Below are positions 26,834 to 35,537 of a DNA stretch of 64,000 nucleotides, in pieces. Source of the stretch: Bacillota bacterium (GTDB lineage Bacteria > Bacillota > Clostridia > Peptostreptococcales > Anaerovoracaceae); contig JAEZLP010000036.1 of NCBI GenBank assembly GCA_023415235.1, positions 8,903-72,902 on the forward strand, in the 5' to 3' direction. Every line of letters begins with the position of its first letter. Positions within the stretch are counted from its first letter, which is position 1. The notes beneath the pieces are model-generated. The model saw only the letters and a list, made by a program, of their open reading frames with translations, searched no databases and was not told where the DNA came from. The position numbers and the translations under genes are program-made.

Positions 26834-27175
26834 TTATTCCTTGTTCTTAATTTTGGCAGCTTTTCCGGTTCTTTCACGCATGTAGTTGAGCTTAGCTCTT
26901 CTTACATCGCCCTTTCTGACAACTTCAATCTTGTCAATTCTGGGAGAATGAAGCGGGAAAGTCTTTTCAACACCTACGCCGGAAGCGATTCTTCTCACCG
27001 TAAACGTTTCGCCGAGTCCGCCATTCTGTCTCTTGAGGACAAAGCCTTCAAAAATCTGAATACGTTCTCTGTTGCCTTCCTTGATTTTAATGTGTACTTT
27101 TACTGTATCTCCAACATTGAACTGTGGGATATCGTCTCTCACATAATCCTGTGCAATCAGTTTCATAACATCCAT
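26834..27175 (-). CDS. rplS: 50S ribosomal protein L19
   Basis: A 113-residue protein with the L19 pattern: IPQFNVGDTVKVHIKIKEG, RIQIFEGFVLKR and ERTFPLHSP-like VEKTFPLHSPRI, ending AKLNYMRERTGKAAKIK. L19 sits at the 30S-50S interface. Start ATG at 27173-27175 behind AGGAGG. Confidence 0.98.
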   Translation of the reverse strand: MDVMKLIAQDYVRDDIPQFNVGDTVKVHIKIKEGNRERIQIFEGFVLKRQNGGLGETFTVRRIASGVGVEKTFPLHSPRIDKIEVVRKGDVRRAKLNYMRERTGKAAKIKNKE

Positions 27176-27280
27176 CGTTGTATCCTCCTTCCCTCATAGA
27201 CGTTCTTGGTATCCAATCGTACACTCTTGTGCACTCTATCCAGAGGACCGCCCGTAATACACGAATAATATATTAGCATA
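27176..27280 (-). promoter_or_regulatory. 5' leader of rplS, possible L19 autoregulatory leader
   Basis: The 100 bases upstream of rplS can form GTGCAC-AAGA-GTGTAC with flanking GGTCC and GGATACC segments. Firmicutes often have an L19 leader here, but I cannot confirm the conserved core. Confidence 0.3.
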
Positions 27281-27339
27281 GCATGCGGGATAAATCAAGC
27301 TTTATTTCATTTCTCGGCGCAAGCTGCGAGGGATTTCAC

Positions 27340-28227
27340 TCAAGCCCTCGGATGGGATTTGTCGTATACTTCTTTGATCCTGTTTTTGGAAACAGAAAGA
27401 TAAATCTGGGTTGCGCTGATATCTTCATGGCCCATCAGTTCCTGCAGCGATTTCAAATCGGCTCCATTCTGGATCATATGAACCGCAAAGGAATTTCTCA
27501 GCGTCTGGGGCGTCAGCCTGTTTTCCAGGCCAGCGAGCCTTGCATATTCCTTCAGAAGCTTCCACAGTCCCTGCCTTGTAAAACGGCTGCCTGTATAATT
27601 TACGAAAAGTGAATTTTCATTGCTGCCGGTATCCCTTATGAGCTTCGGCCTTACTTCATATATGTATTCCTCCATTGCAGCCCGGGATGGTCTTCCCATG
27701 GGAATGATCCTTGCTTTTCCGTGCTCTCCGGTACAGGTGACAAATCCCATTCTCAGATTGACGTCTTCAAGATTCATCTCCACCACCTCACTGACGCGGA
27801 TCCCTGTTGCATAAAGCAATTCCAGGATTGCCTTGTCCCTGAGGCCTTTAACGGAATGGTCAGGCATGCTTAAGAGGTCTTCAACCTCTTCTATGGTCAG
27901 ATACTCGATGCTTTTTCTTTCAATCTTCGGAGACTTGATATTTACAGTCGGATTATTCTGTATCAGCTGTTTTGCAGCAAGATAGTTATAAAAGGATCTT
28001 AGCGAGGCAATTTTCCGATTCACCGTAGCAGCGGATTTGCCTTCGTTTTTCAACGCCAACAGATAGGATACCACCTCTGTGTTGCTCGCTTCGCTTAAGG
28101 AAAGGTTCTGCTTTTCCTTGATCTGCCCGGCAAATTCCATAATATCTCTTTTATAGGCGTCCAGAGAGTTCTGCGCCATTTTCTTCTCCGTAGAAAGATA
28201 ATGGATAAAGTCATTCAAAAAATCCAT
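27340..28227 (-). CDS. xerD: XerD-like tyrosine recombinase
   Basis: A 295-residue site-specific recombinase with an N-terminal SAM-like domain (FIHYLSTEKKMAQNSLDAYKRD) and the catalytic domain. Visible catalytic residues are Arg in YATGIRVSEV, Lys in EHGKARIIP, Arg in TLRNSF, His in LMGHEDIS and Tyr in TQIYLS. The HxxR histidine is Gln here (TPQTLR). The start at 28227 has GGAG at proper distance; an ATG 12 bases upstream has none. XerD resolves chromosome dimers at dif. Confidence 0.88.
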   Translation of the reverse strand: MDFLNDFIHYLSTEKKMAQNSLDAYKRDIMEFAGQIKEKQNLSLSEASNTEVVSYLLALKNEGKSAATVNRKIASLRSFYNYLAAKQLIQNNPTVNIKSPKIERKSIEYLTIEEVEDLLSMPDHSVKGLRDKAILELLYATGIRVSEVVEMNLEDVNLRMGFVTCTGEHGKARIIPMGRPSRAAMEEYIYEVRPKLIRDTGSNENSLFVNYTGSRFTRQGLWKLLKEYARLAGLENRLTPQTLRNSFAVHMIQNGADLKSLQELMGHEDISATQIYLSVSKNRIKEVYDKSHPRA

Positions 28228-28466
28228 AAGGTACTCCATGCGATTGTGAATTGGTCTTGCTATAGCTGTAATAAGAATTATATAGGAAGAATTTCAAGTT
28301 TACAATAATAAAACTTATGTTCTTTAAAAATGGTTTGTCCTTCAAGCAGGATACCACCTCCCGTTAGATATCAAAACGACATGGCTCGAGGTTTTCCGGC
28401 GGAAAAACATGTACTAAAACTTTCTTCCTCTTCATACTGTGTAAGGAAGTACAAAGGAGGGTTCTT

Positions 28467-29084
28467 ATGAAACGTAATATGTCCAGGGCGTCCGAACTGA
28501 TTATGTCCAGCGGACCCAGCTTTGCGGCCGCCTTGTTTTTTTTCCTGCTGGGTATTTCTGCCGGTATTTTTACGGAGCTTATGATGACCAGTGCCGAGAA
28601 GGAAGGTATGATTTCCTATCTTGATCAATACTTTCTGCTCACCAGCCCAAGCGATCTCGCTTTTTCTGATATCTTTATGAAATCGGCGGGAAACAACCTG
28701 GGGCTGCTTTTTATCATGCTCTTGTCGGGAATCACCGCCATCGGCTTTCCGGTTGCATTGGCTGCCTTGATTTATAAAGGAATGGCTCTGGGCTTTTCCG
28801 CCGCTTTGCTGATTGATTCCATGTCCTTCAAGGGAGTGGCCATCGTCTTCACCTCTATGATTCCCCAAAATCTGATCATCATACCAGCAATCATTATCGC
28901 AGGTGTAGCCGCATTGAACATAGCCTTTCATACCATTTCAAACCGAAGGTTCGGAATAAAAAAGAGCCTGTCGGAAAGCGCGGGCTCTTATCTCTTTATC
29001 AATGCCATACTTGCGGCGGTAATCCTCGTAGGCTGCTTTATCGAGTCTTTTCTTTCTCCAATATTGACTCAGCTAATAATATAG
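28467..29084 (+). CDS. spoIIM: Stage II sporulation protein M
   Basis: A 205-residue membrane protein with about five to six helices. The IPQNLIIIPAIIIAGVAALN stretch and the FLLGISAGIFTELMM start are typical of SpoIIM, part of the engulfment DMP peptidoglycan-remodelling complex. Start ATG at 28467 after AAAGGAGG. It faces the Nudix gene and overlaps it by 47 bases at the 3' end. In many Clostridia nudix, spoIIM and xerD are co-oriented; here spoIIM is inverted between them. Confidence 0.85.
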   Translation: MKRNMSRASELIMSSGPSFAAALFFFLLGISAGIFTELMMTSAEKEGMISYLDQYFLLTSPSDLAFSDIFMKSAGNNLGLLFIMLLSGITAIGFPVALAALIYKGMALGFSAALLIDSMSFKGVAIVFTSMIPQNLIIIPAIIIAGVAALNIAFHTISNRRFGIKKSLSESAGSYLFINAILAAVILVGCFIESFLSPILTQLII

Positions 29085-29595
29085 CGCAGATGGTTTTTGC
29101 ATCTTCTATTTCCCCGCTGAGAACCATATTTTTCAGCTCCGGCAGAGGATATTCCAAAATTTCGATGGATTCGTTATCATCGAAATTCGTTTCGCCGGGA
29201 GTCAGCTCCGATGCAAAATAGAGATAGATTACTTCTGTCGAATAACCGATGGAGGAATAAAAGGATGTAATATATTCAATTCTTCCCGCGGTATAGCCCG
29301 TCTCCTCCTGAAGCTCCCGTTCCGCCGTCAGCCGATGATCTTCGCCTTTTTCAATTTTCCCTGCCGGCACCTCGAGAATTGCCTTTTCCGCAGCTTTGCG
29401 GTACTGGCGCACCATGACCATCTTCCCTTCCGAAGTGACCGCGGCCAGCGCGACGCCGCCGTTATGCTCTACAATTTCCCGATATGAGGTTTTGCCGTCC
29501 TTGACATGGACCTTGTCCTTGCGCAGATTGAGAATTCTGCCCTCGTAGATCCGTTCGCTGGATATTGTCGTTTCTTCAAATACCATATCATTCAC
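29038..29595 (-). CDS. Nudix hydrolase, ADP-ribose pyrophosphatase type
   Basis: A 185-residue Nudix protein with the box GKIEKGEDHRLTAERELQEETG (matching GX5EX7REUXEEXG), a leading VPAGK and an N-terminal beta domain as in ADP-ribose pyrophosphatases. It follows proC without a gap and is the last gene of the purB-proB-proC operon. Confidence 0.88.
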   Translation of the reverse strand: MNDMVFEETTISSERIYEGRILNLRKDKVHVKDGKTSYREIVEHNGGVALAAVTSEGKMVMVRQYRKAAEKAILEVPAGKIEKGEDHRLTAERELQEETGYTAGRIEYITSFYSSIGYSTEVIYLYFASELTPGETNFDDNESIEILEYPLPELKNMVLSGEIEDAKTICAILLAESILEKEKTR

Positions 29596-30399
29596 CTATT
29601 TGGTCATTATCTTGGATTTTGTCACCGCTGCGTTGAAGCCTTCCTTGATGTTGTCCTGAAAACCGTTACTCAGCAATACGTTTACTGCTTCTATGGTGGT
29701 TCCTCCCGGTGAGCATACATTCTCCCGCAGAGTCGCCGGATCGATACCGGTTTCCAGTACCATCTTCGCCGCTCCCAGAACAGATTGCCCTGCAAAGAGC
29801 TTCGCCTGTTCCCTGTCCATTCCATTGGCTACTGCGGCATCAATCAAAGCTTCAATATAAAGATACGTATAAGCCGGGCTGCTTCCGCTTACCCCGATGA
29901 CCGTATGGATGAGCTCTTCCTGCACGACTTCCGCCTTTCCCACAGAGCGGAACAATTCCATCACAGATTCAAATTCCGTATCGCTGACAAACCGGTTCCG
30001 GCATAGGGCACTCATGCCTTCATTGACCATGGCAGGCGTATTGGGCATAACGCGGACGATCTTGGCGCCCTCCTTGTTCAGAAGCTTCTCTATATATTCC
30101 ATGCTGATCCCCGCCGCTATGGATACCAGAACCTGTCCTGGCCGATAGAACCGGCTGATTTCCGGTACTATCCCATCGAAAATATTCGGCTTGACTGCCA
30201 GGACCGCTGCATCGCTTTCCTCCATCAGCTGTTCGAGGCTGTCGCATTTCCGAATGCCAAGAGCCGCACAAAGGGCCGATACTTTTTCTACGTCTTTATC
30301 GAAGACGCAGAGGTTCCTGTTCTCGTTCCCGTGGGCAGCCAGATATCCCTTGATCAGTGCCGTTCCCATATTGCCCGCGCCGATAAATCCAATCTTCAT
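29596..30399 (-). CDS. proC: Pyrroline-5-carboxylate reductase
   Basis: A 267-residue NAD(P)-dependent reductase. GAGNMGTALI (7-16) is the dinucleotide fold; VMPNTPAMVNEGMS and the C-terminal SPGGTTIEA are diagnostic. It makes proline in the last step of the pathway, next to proB; proA lies 5 kb away on the other strand. Confidence 0.95.
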   Translation of the reverse strand: MKIGFIGAGNMGTALIKGYLAAHGNENRNLCVFDKDVEKVSALCAALGIRKCDSLEQLMEESDAAVLAVKPNIFDGIVPEISRFYRPGQVLVSIAAGISMEYIEKLLNKEGAKIVRVMPNTPAMVNEGMSALCRNRFVSDTEFESVMELFRSVGKAEVVQEELIHTVIGVSGSSPAYTYLYIEALIDAAVANGMDREQAKLFAGQSVLGAAKMVLETGIDPATLRENVCSPGGTTIEAVNVLLSNGFQDNIKEGFNAAVTKSKIMTK

Positions 30400-30403
30400 C
30401 TAG

Positions 30404-31207
30404 CTACCTCCTGTTACTGAAGAAAATCGTTCCCTTTCCCTCGCCTTTCGCAGCCTTGGCCAGGATATCCTTCCGTTTGCCGTTGACCAGAAGCATGGGA
30501 ATTCCATATTCACTTACCCTGCGGGCCGCCTGTATCTTTGTAACGATCCCGCCGGTTCCAAAATCGCTCTTTCCTCTGGAATCAATCTCGTCCAGCAATC
30601 CGTCAATGTCGTAGACTTCCTCGATGAGCTCAGCATTCCTGTCATCCTTTGGATTCTTGTCAAACACTCCGTCAATATCGCTCATGACGATAAGCAGATC
30701 GGCATTCCAAAGATTTGCCGTCAGGGCTCCCAAGGTGTCATTGTCGCCGATCTTGATTTCCTCCACACTGACGCTGTCATTCTCATTTATAATGGGTATG
30801 ACGCCTTCATCCACCAAGGTGAACAGTGTATTTCTGATATTCAGGGTCCGGATGTGGTCACCAAAGTCGTCTCTGGTAAGCAGCATCTGACCTACGTGGA
30901 TGCCGTTCTTTGCGAAAAATTCCTTATAGGCGTTCATCAGTTCCACCTGTCCGATGGCGCACAGTGCCTGTTTGTAGTTAATATCCCCTCTTCGGCTCCA
31001 TTTATTGATGGCCGCCACACCACAGATTCCCGCGCCGGAGGAAACGATAATCACTTGCTTTCCCTGCCGGATCAATTCCATTACCTGCTCTACTATGTTT
31101 TCCAGGGTTTCCTTGTTTACTTCTCCGTTGTCATCGGACAGCACATTGCTGCCGATTTTTAGTACAATTTTTCTACTGTCCTGTAATAAATCTCCTATTG
31201 CGCTCAT
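30404..31207 (-). CDS. proB: Glutamate 5-kinase
   Basis: A 267-residue amino acid kinase with KIGSNVL, SSGAGICG, NENDSVS and GDNDTLGAL. It lacks the C-terminal PUA domain, as in the short Firmicute form. Four bases before proC and two after purB. Confidence 0.95.
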   Translation of the reverse strand: MSAIGDLLQDSRKIVLKIGSNVLSDDNGEVNKETLENIVEQVMELIRQGKQVIIVSSGAGICGVAAINKWSRRGDINYKQALCAIGQVELMNAYKEFFAKNGIHVGQMLLTRDDFGDHIRTLNIRNTLFTLVDEGVIPIINENDSVSVEEIKIGDNDTLGALTANLWNADLLIVMSDIDGVFDKNPKDDRNAELIEEVYDIDGLLDEIDSRGKSDFGTGGIVTKIQAARRVSEYGIPMLLVNGKRKDILAKAAKGEGKGTIFFSNRR

Positions 31208-31209
31208 TG

Positions 31210-32643
31210 TTAAACCCTTAATTCCACCTCTCCGCCGGTGGCATCCTGATATTTTCGGATGATCGGCATGATATATTCATCCACCAGTTCCCTGGTCTGT
31301 TCCGCAGCGCGGCCGATATAGTCTTCCGGCTTCAGCAGGTCCTCGATGTCCTCCAGAGAAAGCTTAAAAGCGTCGTCGCCTGCGATCCGTTGAAGCAGAT
31401 CATTGTCAAGCCCCTCATCCTTTACCCGGCTTCCGGCTTCCATGGAGTGTTCCCGAATCCTTTCATGAAGCTCCTGTCTGTCTCCACCCTTTTTAACGGC
31501 TTCCATCAGTATGTTTTCCGTTGCCATGAAAGGGATTTCGCTCATGATATGCTGGGTAATCACCTTTTCATGAACCACAAGACCCGTGGTAATATTTCTG
31601 CAGATATCCAACATCCCGTCTGTCGCCAGGAAGGCCTGCGGAATTACGATCCGTCTGTTTGCGGAATCGTCCAGGGTCCGTTCAAACCATTGGGTGCTTG
31701 CGGTATCCGCCGCATTGCCGGTGCAGTTCATTACAAATCGTGCAAGAGAAGCAGCACGTTCGCTTCTCATTGGATTTCTCTTGTATGCCATGGCGGAAGA
31801 TCCGATCTGTTTTGTTTCAAACGGCTCCTCGATCTCCTTCAGATGCTGAAGCAATCTGATGTCGTTGGTCATCTTGTGCACGCTCTGCCCGATTCCGGAA
31901 AGCACCGAAAGTACCATGAAATCAATTTTTCTTGTATATGTCTGCCCCGATACCGCCACGGCTTTTTTGAAGCCCAGTCCCTCAACGACCATCTGATCCA
32001 GCTTCTTAACCTTATCCAAATCTCCGTCAAAAAGCTCCACGAAGCTGGCCTGGGTTCCTGTGGTTCCCTTTACCCCCAGCAGGGGCAGATTTTCAATCAG
32101 CCTTTCACACTCAAGGAAGTCAAAATAGAAATCCTGGAGCCACAGAGAAGCTCTCTTGCCGACGGTGGTCAGCTGCGCCGCCTGAAAATGGGTGAACCCG
32201 AGGCATGGCAGTGATTTATATTCCAAAGCGAATTTGCTGAGACGGTCCATCAATCCTACAAGCTTGCCTCGGATGATCTCGAGGGCCCGCTTCATCACGA
32301 TAATATCCGTGTTGTCCCCCACATAAGCGCTGGTGGCTCCAAGATGGATGATCGGTTTCGCCTTTGGGCACTGAAGTCCGTAGGCGTAAACATGGGACAT
32401 GACGTCGTGTCTTGTTTCCTTTTCTCTTTGTTCTGCATCCGCATAGTTGATCTGATCTTTAAACCGCCGCATCTCATCGATCTGCTCTTCGGTTATTGGC
32501 AGGCCCAGTTCCTTTTCCGCTTCCGCCAAAGCGATCCACAGCGCTCTCCAGGTGGAAAACTTCACATCCGAGGAAAAAATGTGAGTCATTTCCTTGCTTG
32601 CGTATCTTGTAATCAATGGATTCTCATATTTATCCGTACTCAT
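31210..32643 (-). CDS. purB: Adenylosuccinate lyase
   Basis: A 477-residue fumarase-superfamily lyase with the signature SSAMAYKRNPMRSE (flexible loop with catalytic Ser) and HLGATSAYVGDN. It acts twice in purine synthesis. First gene of the operon with proB and proC. Confidence 0.96.
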   Translation of the reverse strand: MSTDKYENPLITRYASKEMTHIFSSDVKFSTWRALWIALAEAEKELGLPITEEQIDEMRRFKDQINYADAEQREKETRHDVMSHVYAYGLQCPKAKPIIHLGATSAYVGDNTDIIVMKRALEIIRGKLVGLMDRLSKFALEYKSLPCLGFTHFQAAQLTTVGKRASLWLQDFYFDFLECERLIENLPLLGVKGTTGTQASFVELFDGDLDKVKKLDQMVVEGLGFKKAVAVSGQTYTRKIDFMVLSVLSGIGQSVHKMTNDIRLLQHLKEIEEPFETKQIGSSAMAYKRNPMRSERAASLARFVMNCTGNAADTASTQWFERTLDDSANRRIVIPQAFLATDGMLDICRNITTGLVVHEKVITQHIMSEIPFMATENILMEAVKKGGDRQELHERIREHSMEAGSRVKDEGLDNDLLQRIAGDDAFKLSLEDIEDLLKPEDYIGRAAEQTRELVDEYIMPIIRKYQDATGGEVELRV

Positions 32644-32748
32644 TCAGAATTCTCCTCTTCCCGTAATTGCTCTATATTAAAAAATAATTATATACCTGAT
32701 CTGCTATGAAATCAAGCACAGGCACGCGATGCATCACCGTCTGAATGC

Positions 32749-32776
32749 AAAAGAGACTGTGCAACTGGCACAGTCT
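32749..32776 (-). terminator. Terminator of spoVS
   Basis: Ten-bp stem GAGACTGTGC/GCACAGTCTC with short loop and four Ts on the minus strand. Confidence 0.8.
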
Positions 32777-32799
32777 CCCTGTAATTTTCCGCACGCAAC

Positions 32800-33060
32800 C
32801 TATCTCGGTTCAATAATTAGTTTAATTGCAGTTCTTTCTTCGCCGTCGATGAGAATGTCGGTAAAGGCCGGTATGCATATCAGGTCAATACCGCTTGGCG
32901 CAACAAAGCCCCTCGCTATGGCAACCGCTTTGATCGCTTGATTCAAAGCACCTGCTCCTATGGCTTGAATTTCGGCTCCCCCTTTTTCCCTCAAGACGCC
33001 TGCCAAGGCCCCTGCTACTGAGTTAGGATTTGACTTCGCTGATACCTTTAATACTTCCAT
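32800..33060 (-). CDS. spoVS: Stage V sporulation protein S
   Basis: An 86-residue Alba-like protein: MEVLKVSAKSNPNSVAGALA, IGAGALNQAIKAVAIARGF and FTDILIDGEERTAIKLII are near-invariant in SpoVS. It affects septation and stage V of sporulation. A matching sigma-H promoter is upstream. Start ATG at 33058-33060 behind GGGAGG. Confidence 0.98.
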   Translation of the reverse strand: MEVLKVSAKSNPNSVAGALAGVLREKGGAEIQAIGAGALNQAIKAVAIARGFVAPSGIDLICIPAFTDILIDGEERTAIKLIIEPR

Positions 33061-33119
33061 TGTTGTAACCTCCCTAAATACTTGTTAATTTCCCTTTTGA
33101 ATAGGTTTTGTTATTCTAT

Positions 33120-33146
33120 ATTCTTTATAGTAGAACATTTTCCTTT
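33120..33146 (-). promoter_or_regulatory. Sigma-H promoter of spoVS
   Basis: On the minus strand AAAGGAAAA (33138-33146), 11 bp, AAAGAAT (33120-33126). This fits the sigma-H consensus RnAGGAwWW-n11/12-RnnGAAT at every defined position. spoVS of Bacillus is also sigma-H dependent. Confidence 0.75.
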
Positions 33147-33207
33147 TTTTTCATATCGAAAATCGTTCGACAACTAAAAATATTTTTGAAGAATTTTTGT
33201 CGAAGGG

Positions 33208-33236
33208 TTGCATTTTGTATCGTAATTGGTTATAAT
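33208..33236 (+). promoter_or_regulatory. Sigma-A promoter of a candidate small RNA
   Basis: TTGCAT (33208-33213), 17 bp, TATAAT (33231-33236). Confidence 0.75.
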
Positions 33237-33242
33237 GTGTTC

Positions 33243-33334
33243 GTGGTTATCCCCCTGATAACCTCATTAATCTCTAATCCCAATACCCCTTTTGAACAAA
33301 ACAAACTGCTCCCCTGCAGTTTGTTTTGTTTTTT
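33243..33334 (+). ncRNA. Candidate C-rich trans-acting small RNA of about 92 nt
   Basis: Between a good promoter and a strong terminator there is no ORF. The 5' hairpin GGTTATC-CCCCT-GATAACC (33245-33263) displays CCCCU in its loop. A single-stranded ACCCC follows (33286-33290). The terminator has a 15-bp stem AACAAAACAAACTGC/GCAGTTTGTTTTGTT with loop UCCCCU and a U run. Exposed C-rich loops that can pair with Shine-Dalgarno sequences are the hallmark of RsaE/RoxS and csRNA-type regulators. It could instead be an attenuated leader of the nuclease gene at 33446. Confidence 0.6.
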
Positions 33335-33445
33335 GCGTTCCCTTTTCCAGCTCGTTCCCTCTTAAATCCTGCTGCTTCCAGTAGCGTATCAGGATTTATT
33401 GTGGTAATATAATGTCAAGAAACGATCCGGCACAGGAGGGTATTT

Positions 33446-34444
33446 ATGTATTGTACCAGTGAGAGCTATCCGGAAGCCTTTTACGAATCCAAGCTCTTTC
33501 GCTTTTATTTTGAGGATGCGGCCTTAGGCGTAATTGATATCGAGACCACGGGCCTGAACCCCGACCGGGGCAGGCTGATTCTCGGCGGTCTGGTTGTGCC
33601 CGACAGCAATGGGAAGAAGGCGGTTCAGCTCTTTTCCGAATCAAAGGAGGAGGAGAATGTCCTGCTTCGTTCTTACCTGGACGAAATCAGAGAACTGGAT
33701 ATACTTGTGAGCTACAACGGGGATCATTTCGACCTGCCCTTCCTGAACAGGAGACTCAGGCATAACCGCATACCCGAAGGGGAACTTCCGGTTTTTCAAA
33801 GCTTTGATCTCTATCGCATTCTGGATAAGCATTCCAATTTTCGTAAGCTTCTTCCCAATTTGAAGCAGAAAACGGTGGAAACCTTTCTGGGGCTTTGGTC
33901 CCAACGGTCGGATGAAATCTCAGGCGCGGAAAGCGTGGAGCTTTACAATAAGTATCTCAGATCCGGCGATCCCGCTCTAAGGGACGTCATTCTTCTGCAC
34001 AACAAGGACGATATCCTCCAGCTCTCCAGGATGATCAAGGTTTTTGAAAAACTGAATCTCCACAAAATCATGTTCCATGCCGGGTTTATTGTCTCGGATC
34101 GTGGCAGGAAAATACTGATACAGAAGATTGACCTGCAGAAGGATGCAGTATTGGTAACCGGCATCCATAAAAACATATCCATGGATTACAGGTGCTATCA
34201 GATCAGCCATGAAGCGGCATTCTCCGCTAAGAATCAAGATTTTTCGCTGCGAATCCCGTGCAAGAATAAAATGGGCAGTTCATACATAGATTTAGAGGAA
34301 TTCACTTATGACTTCTCCGAACTGTCAAAATATCCGGGCTGTGAAAGCGGTTATTTGATTTTGAAAAACGAGGAAGAAATCAACTATGCTGAGGTGAACC
34401 ATCTGATCAAACTGCTGCTGAAAGAAATTCTGAAGGAATTATAG
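33446..34444 (+). CDS. YprB-like RNase H-fold exonuclease
   Basis: A 332-residue protein with DEDD-type exonuclease motifs: DIETTG (about 31-36), NGDHFDLPFLNRRL and LLHNKDDILQLSRM. This is the ribonuclease-H-like YprB family of Firmicutes, whose substrate is not firmly known. The C-terminal 120 residues are of mixed structure and not assigned. ATG at 33446 behind AGGAGG. Confidence 0.82.
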   Translation: MYCTSESYPEAFYESKLFRFYFEDAALGVIDIETTGLNPDRGRLILGGLVVPDSNGKKAVQLFSESKEEENVLLRSYLDEIRELDILVSYNGDHFDLPFLNRRLRHNRIPEGELPVFQSFDLYRILDKHSNFRKLLPNLKQKTVETFLGLWSQRSDEISGAESVELYNKYLRSGDPALRDVILLHNKDDILQLSRMIKVFEKLNLHKIMFHAGFIVSDRGRKILIQKIDLQKDAVLVTGIHKNISMDYRCYQISHEAAFSAKNQDFSLRIPCKNKMGSSYIDLEEFTYDFSELSKYPGCESGYLILKNEEEINYAEVNHLIKLLLKEILKEL

Positions 34445-34542
34445 CAAATATGATATAATTGCTCTTGAAATATCCGTTACATATCCTGATTTCGCCTGTT
34501 TGCCACAGCAGGACGAAGCGCATAATAAAGGAAGCGACAACG

Positions 34543-35517
34543 ATGAGAACCCGATCAAGACTGGACGCCGTATATGAAAAGGCATTTCCTATCCCTTTCG
34601 ACGATGGCTCCAAATATGTATTCTTTGGAGATGTTCACAGGGGGGACGACAGTCTGTCCGATGAATTTGGCAGGAATCGCCATATTTACTATCATGCTCT
34701 GAATTATTACTATCAGAATGACTTTACCTATGTGGAGGTTGGCGATGGGGATGAGCTTTGGGAACACCCGAATTATGAGCATATCCGCTCCGCCCATGTC
34801 TCCGTTTTTGAACTTTTGAAGAGCTTCCATAAAGCGAAGCGTCTGATTATGCTGTTCGGCAATCACAACATGCAGCTCCGGGATAAGAAATATGTCGAGG
34901 AGCACCTGTACCACACCTATGATGAGTACCTTGATGTAAGAGAGGATCTGTTCCCCGACCTGGTTGTCCATGAGGCCTTGCTTTTTACCCACCGGAACAC
35001 AGAACAGCAGATCTTCGTTGTACATGGTCATCAGGGAGACCTGATCAACGATCAGCTGTGGCGAATATCCTATGTCCTGATCCGGTACATATGGAAATTC
35101 CTTCACGTCATTGGTGTGAAATATGCGGCTAGTCCCGCAAAAAACAGGAGCAAACGCCACAAGATCGAAAAGAGCTATAATAAATGGAATACGCAGCGGG
35201 ATATTATGATCATCTGCGGCCACACCCACCGGCCCAAATTTCCAGCAGCGGGAGAAGCTTCCTATTTCAATACGGGCTGCTGCATCCATCCACGGGGCGT
35301 CACCTGTTTGGAGCTGATGTACGGCAAGATCATGCTGGTTTCCTGGAATATGCACAGCAAGAAGGACGGGACGGTGTATATCAAACGTACACTCCTTCGA
35401 GGTCCGGAACCTATTTCCAATTTCAGATCCAATGCGGAACGGGCCTGCAAAGCGAAACAGAACGGCAACGGCGGAAAAATTAATAGAATTATGAAGGGGC
35501 TTCGATCCTACTATTGA
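34543..35517 (+). CDS. Metallophosphoesterase
   Basis: A 324-residue calcineurin-like phosphoesterase with the five metal motifs in order: GDVHRGDD, GDGDE, GNHN, VHGHQGD and CGHTHRP. The start at 34543 follows AAAGGAAG; the frame is open from 34459. Substrate unknown. It lies between the YprB-like gene and proA on one strand, with 98 and 20 bases between, and could be co-transcribed. Confidence 0.88.
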   Translation: MRTRSRLDAVYEKAFPIPFDDGSKYVFFGDVHRGDDSLSDEFGRNRHIYYHALNYYYQNDFTYVEVGDGDELWEHPNYEHIRSAHVSVFELLKSFHKAKRLIMLFGNHNMQLRDKKYVEEHLYHTYDEYLDVREDLFPDLVVHEALLFTHRNTEQQIFVVHGHQGDLINDQLWRISYVLIRYIWKFLHVIGVKYAASPAKNRSKRHKIEKSYNKWNTQRDIMIICGHTHRPKFPAAGEASYFNTGCCIHPRGVTCLELMYGKIMLVSWNMHSKKDGTVYIKRTLLRGPEPISNFRSNAERACKAKQNGNGGKINRIMKGLRSYY

Positions 35518-35537
35518 TAAACAGGAGGAGAAATCAA

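Noticed and set aside
28371..28466. CATACTGT before spoIIM as a sigma-E -10 element
   Set aside because: No acceptable -35 at the required distance.
33108..33365. An 85-codon plus-strand ORF upstream of the nuclease gene
   Set aside because: No ribosome binding site, odd composition, and it runs across the sigma-H promoter, the sRNA promoter and the terminator; the RNA interpretation explains the region better.
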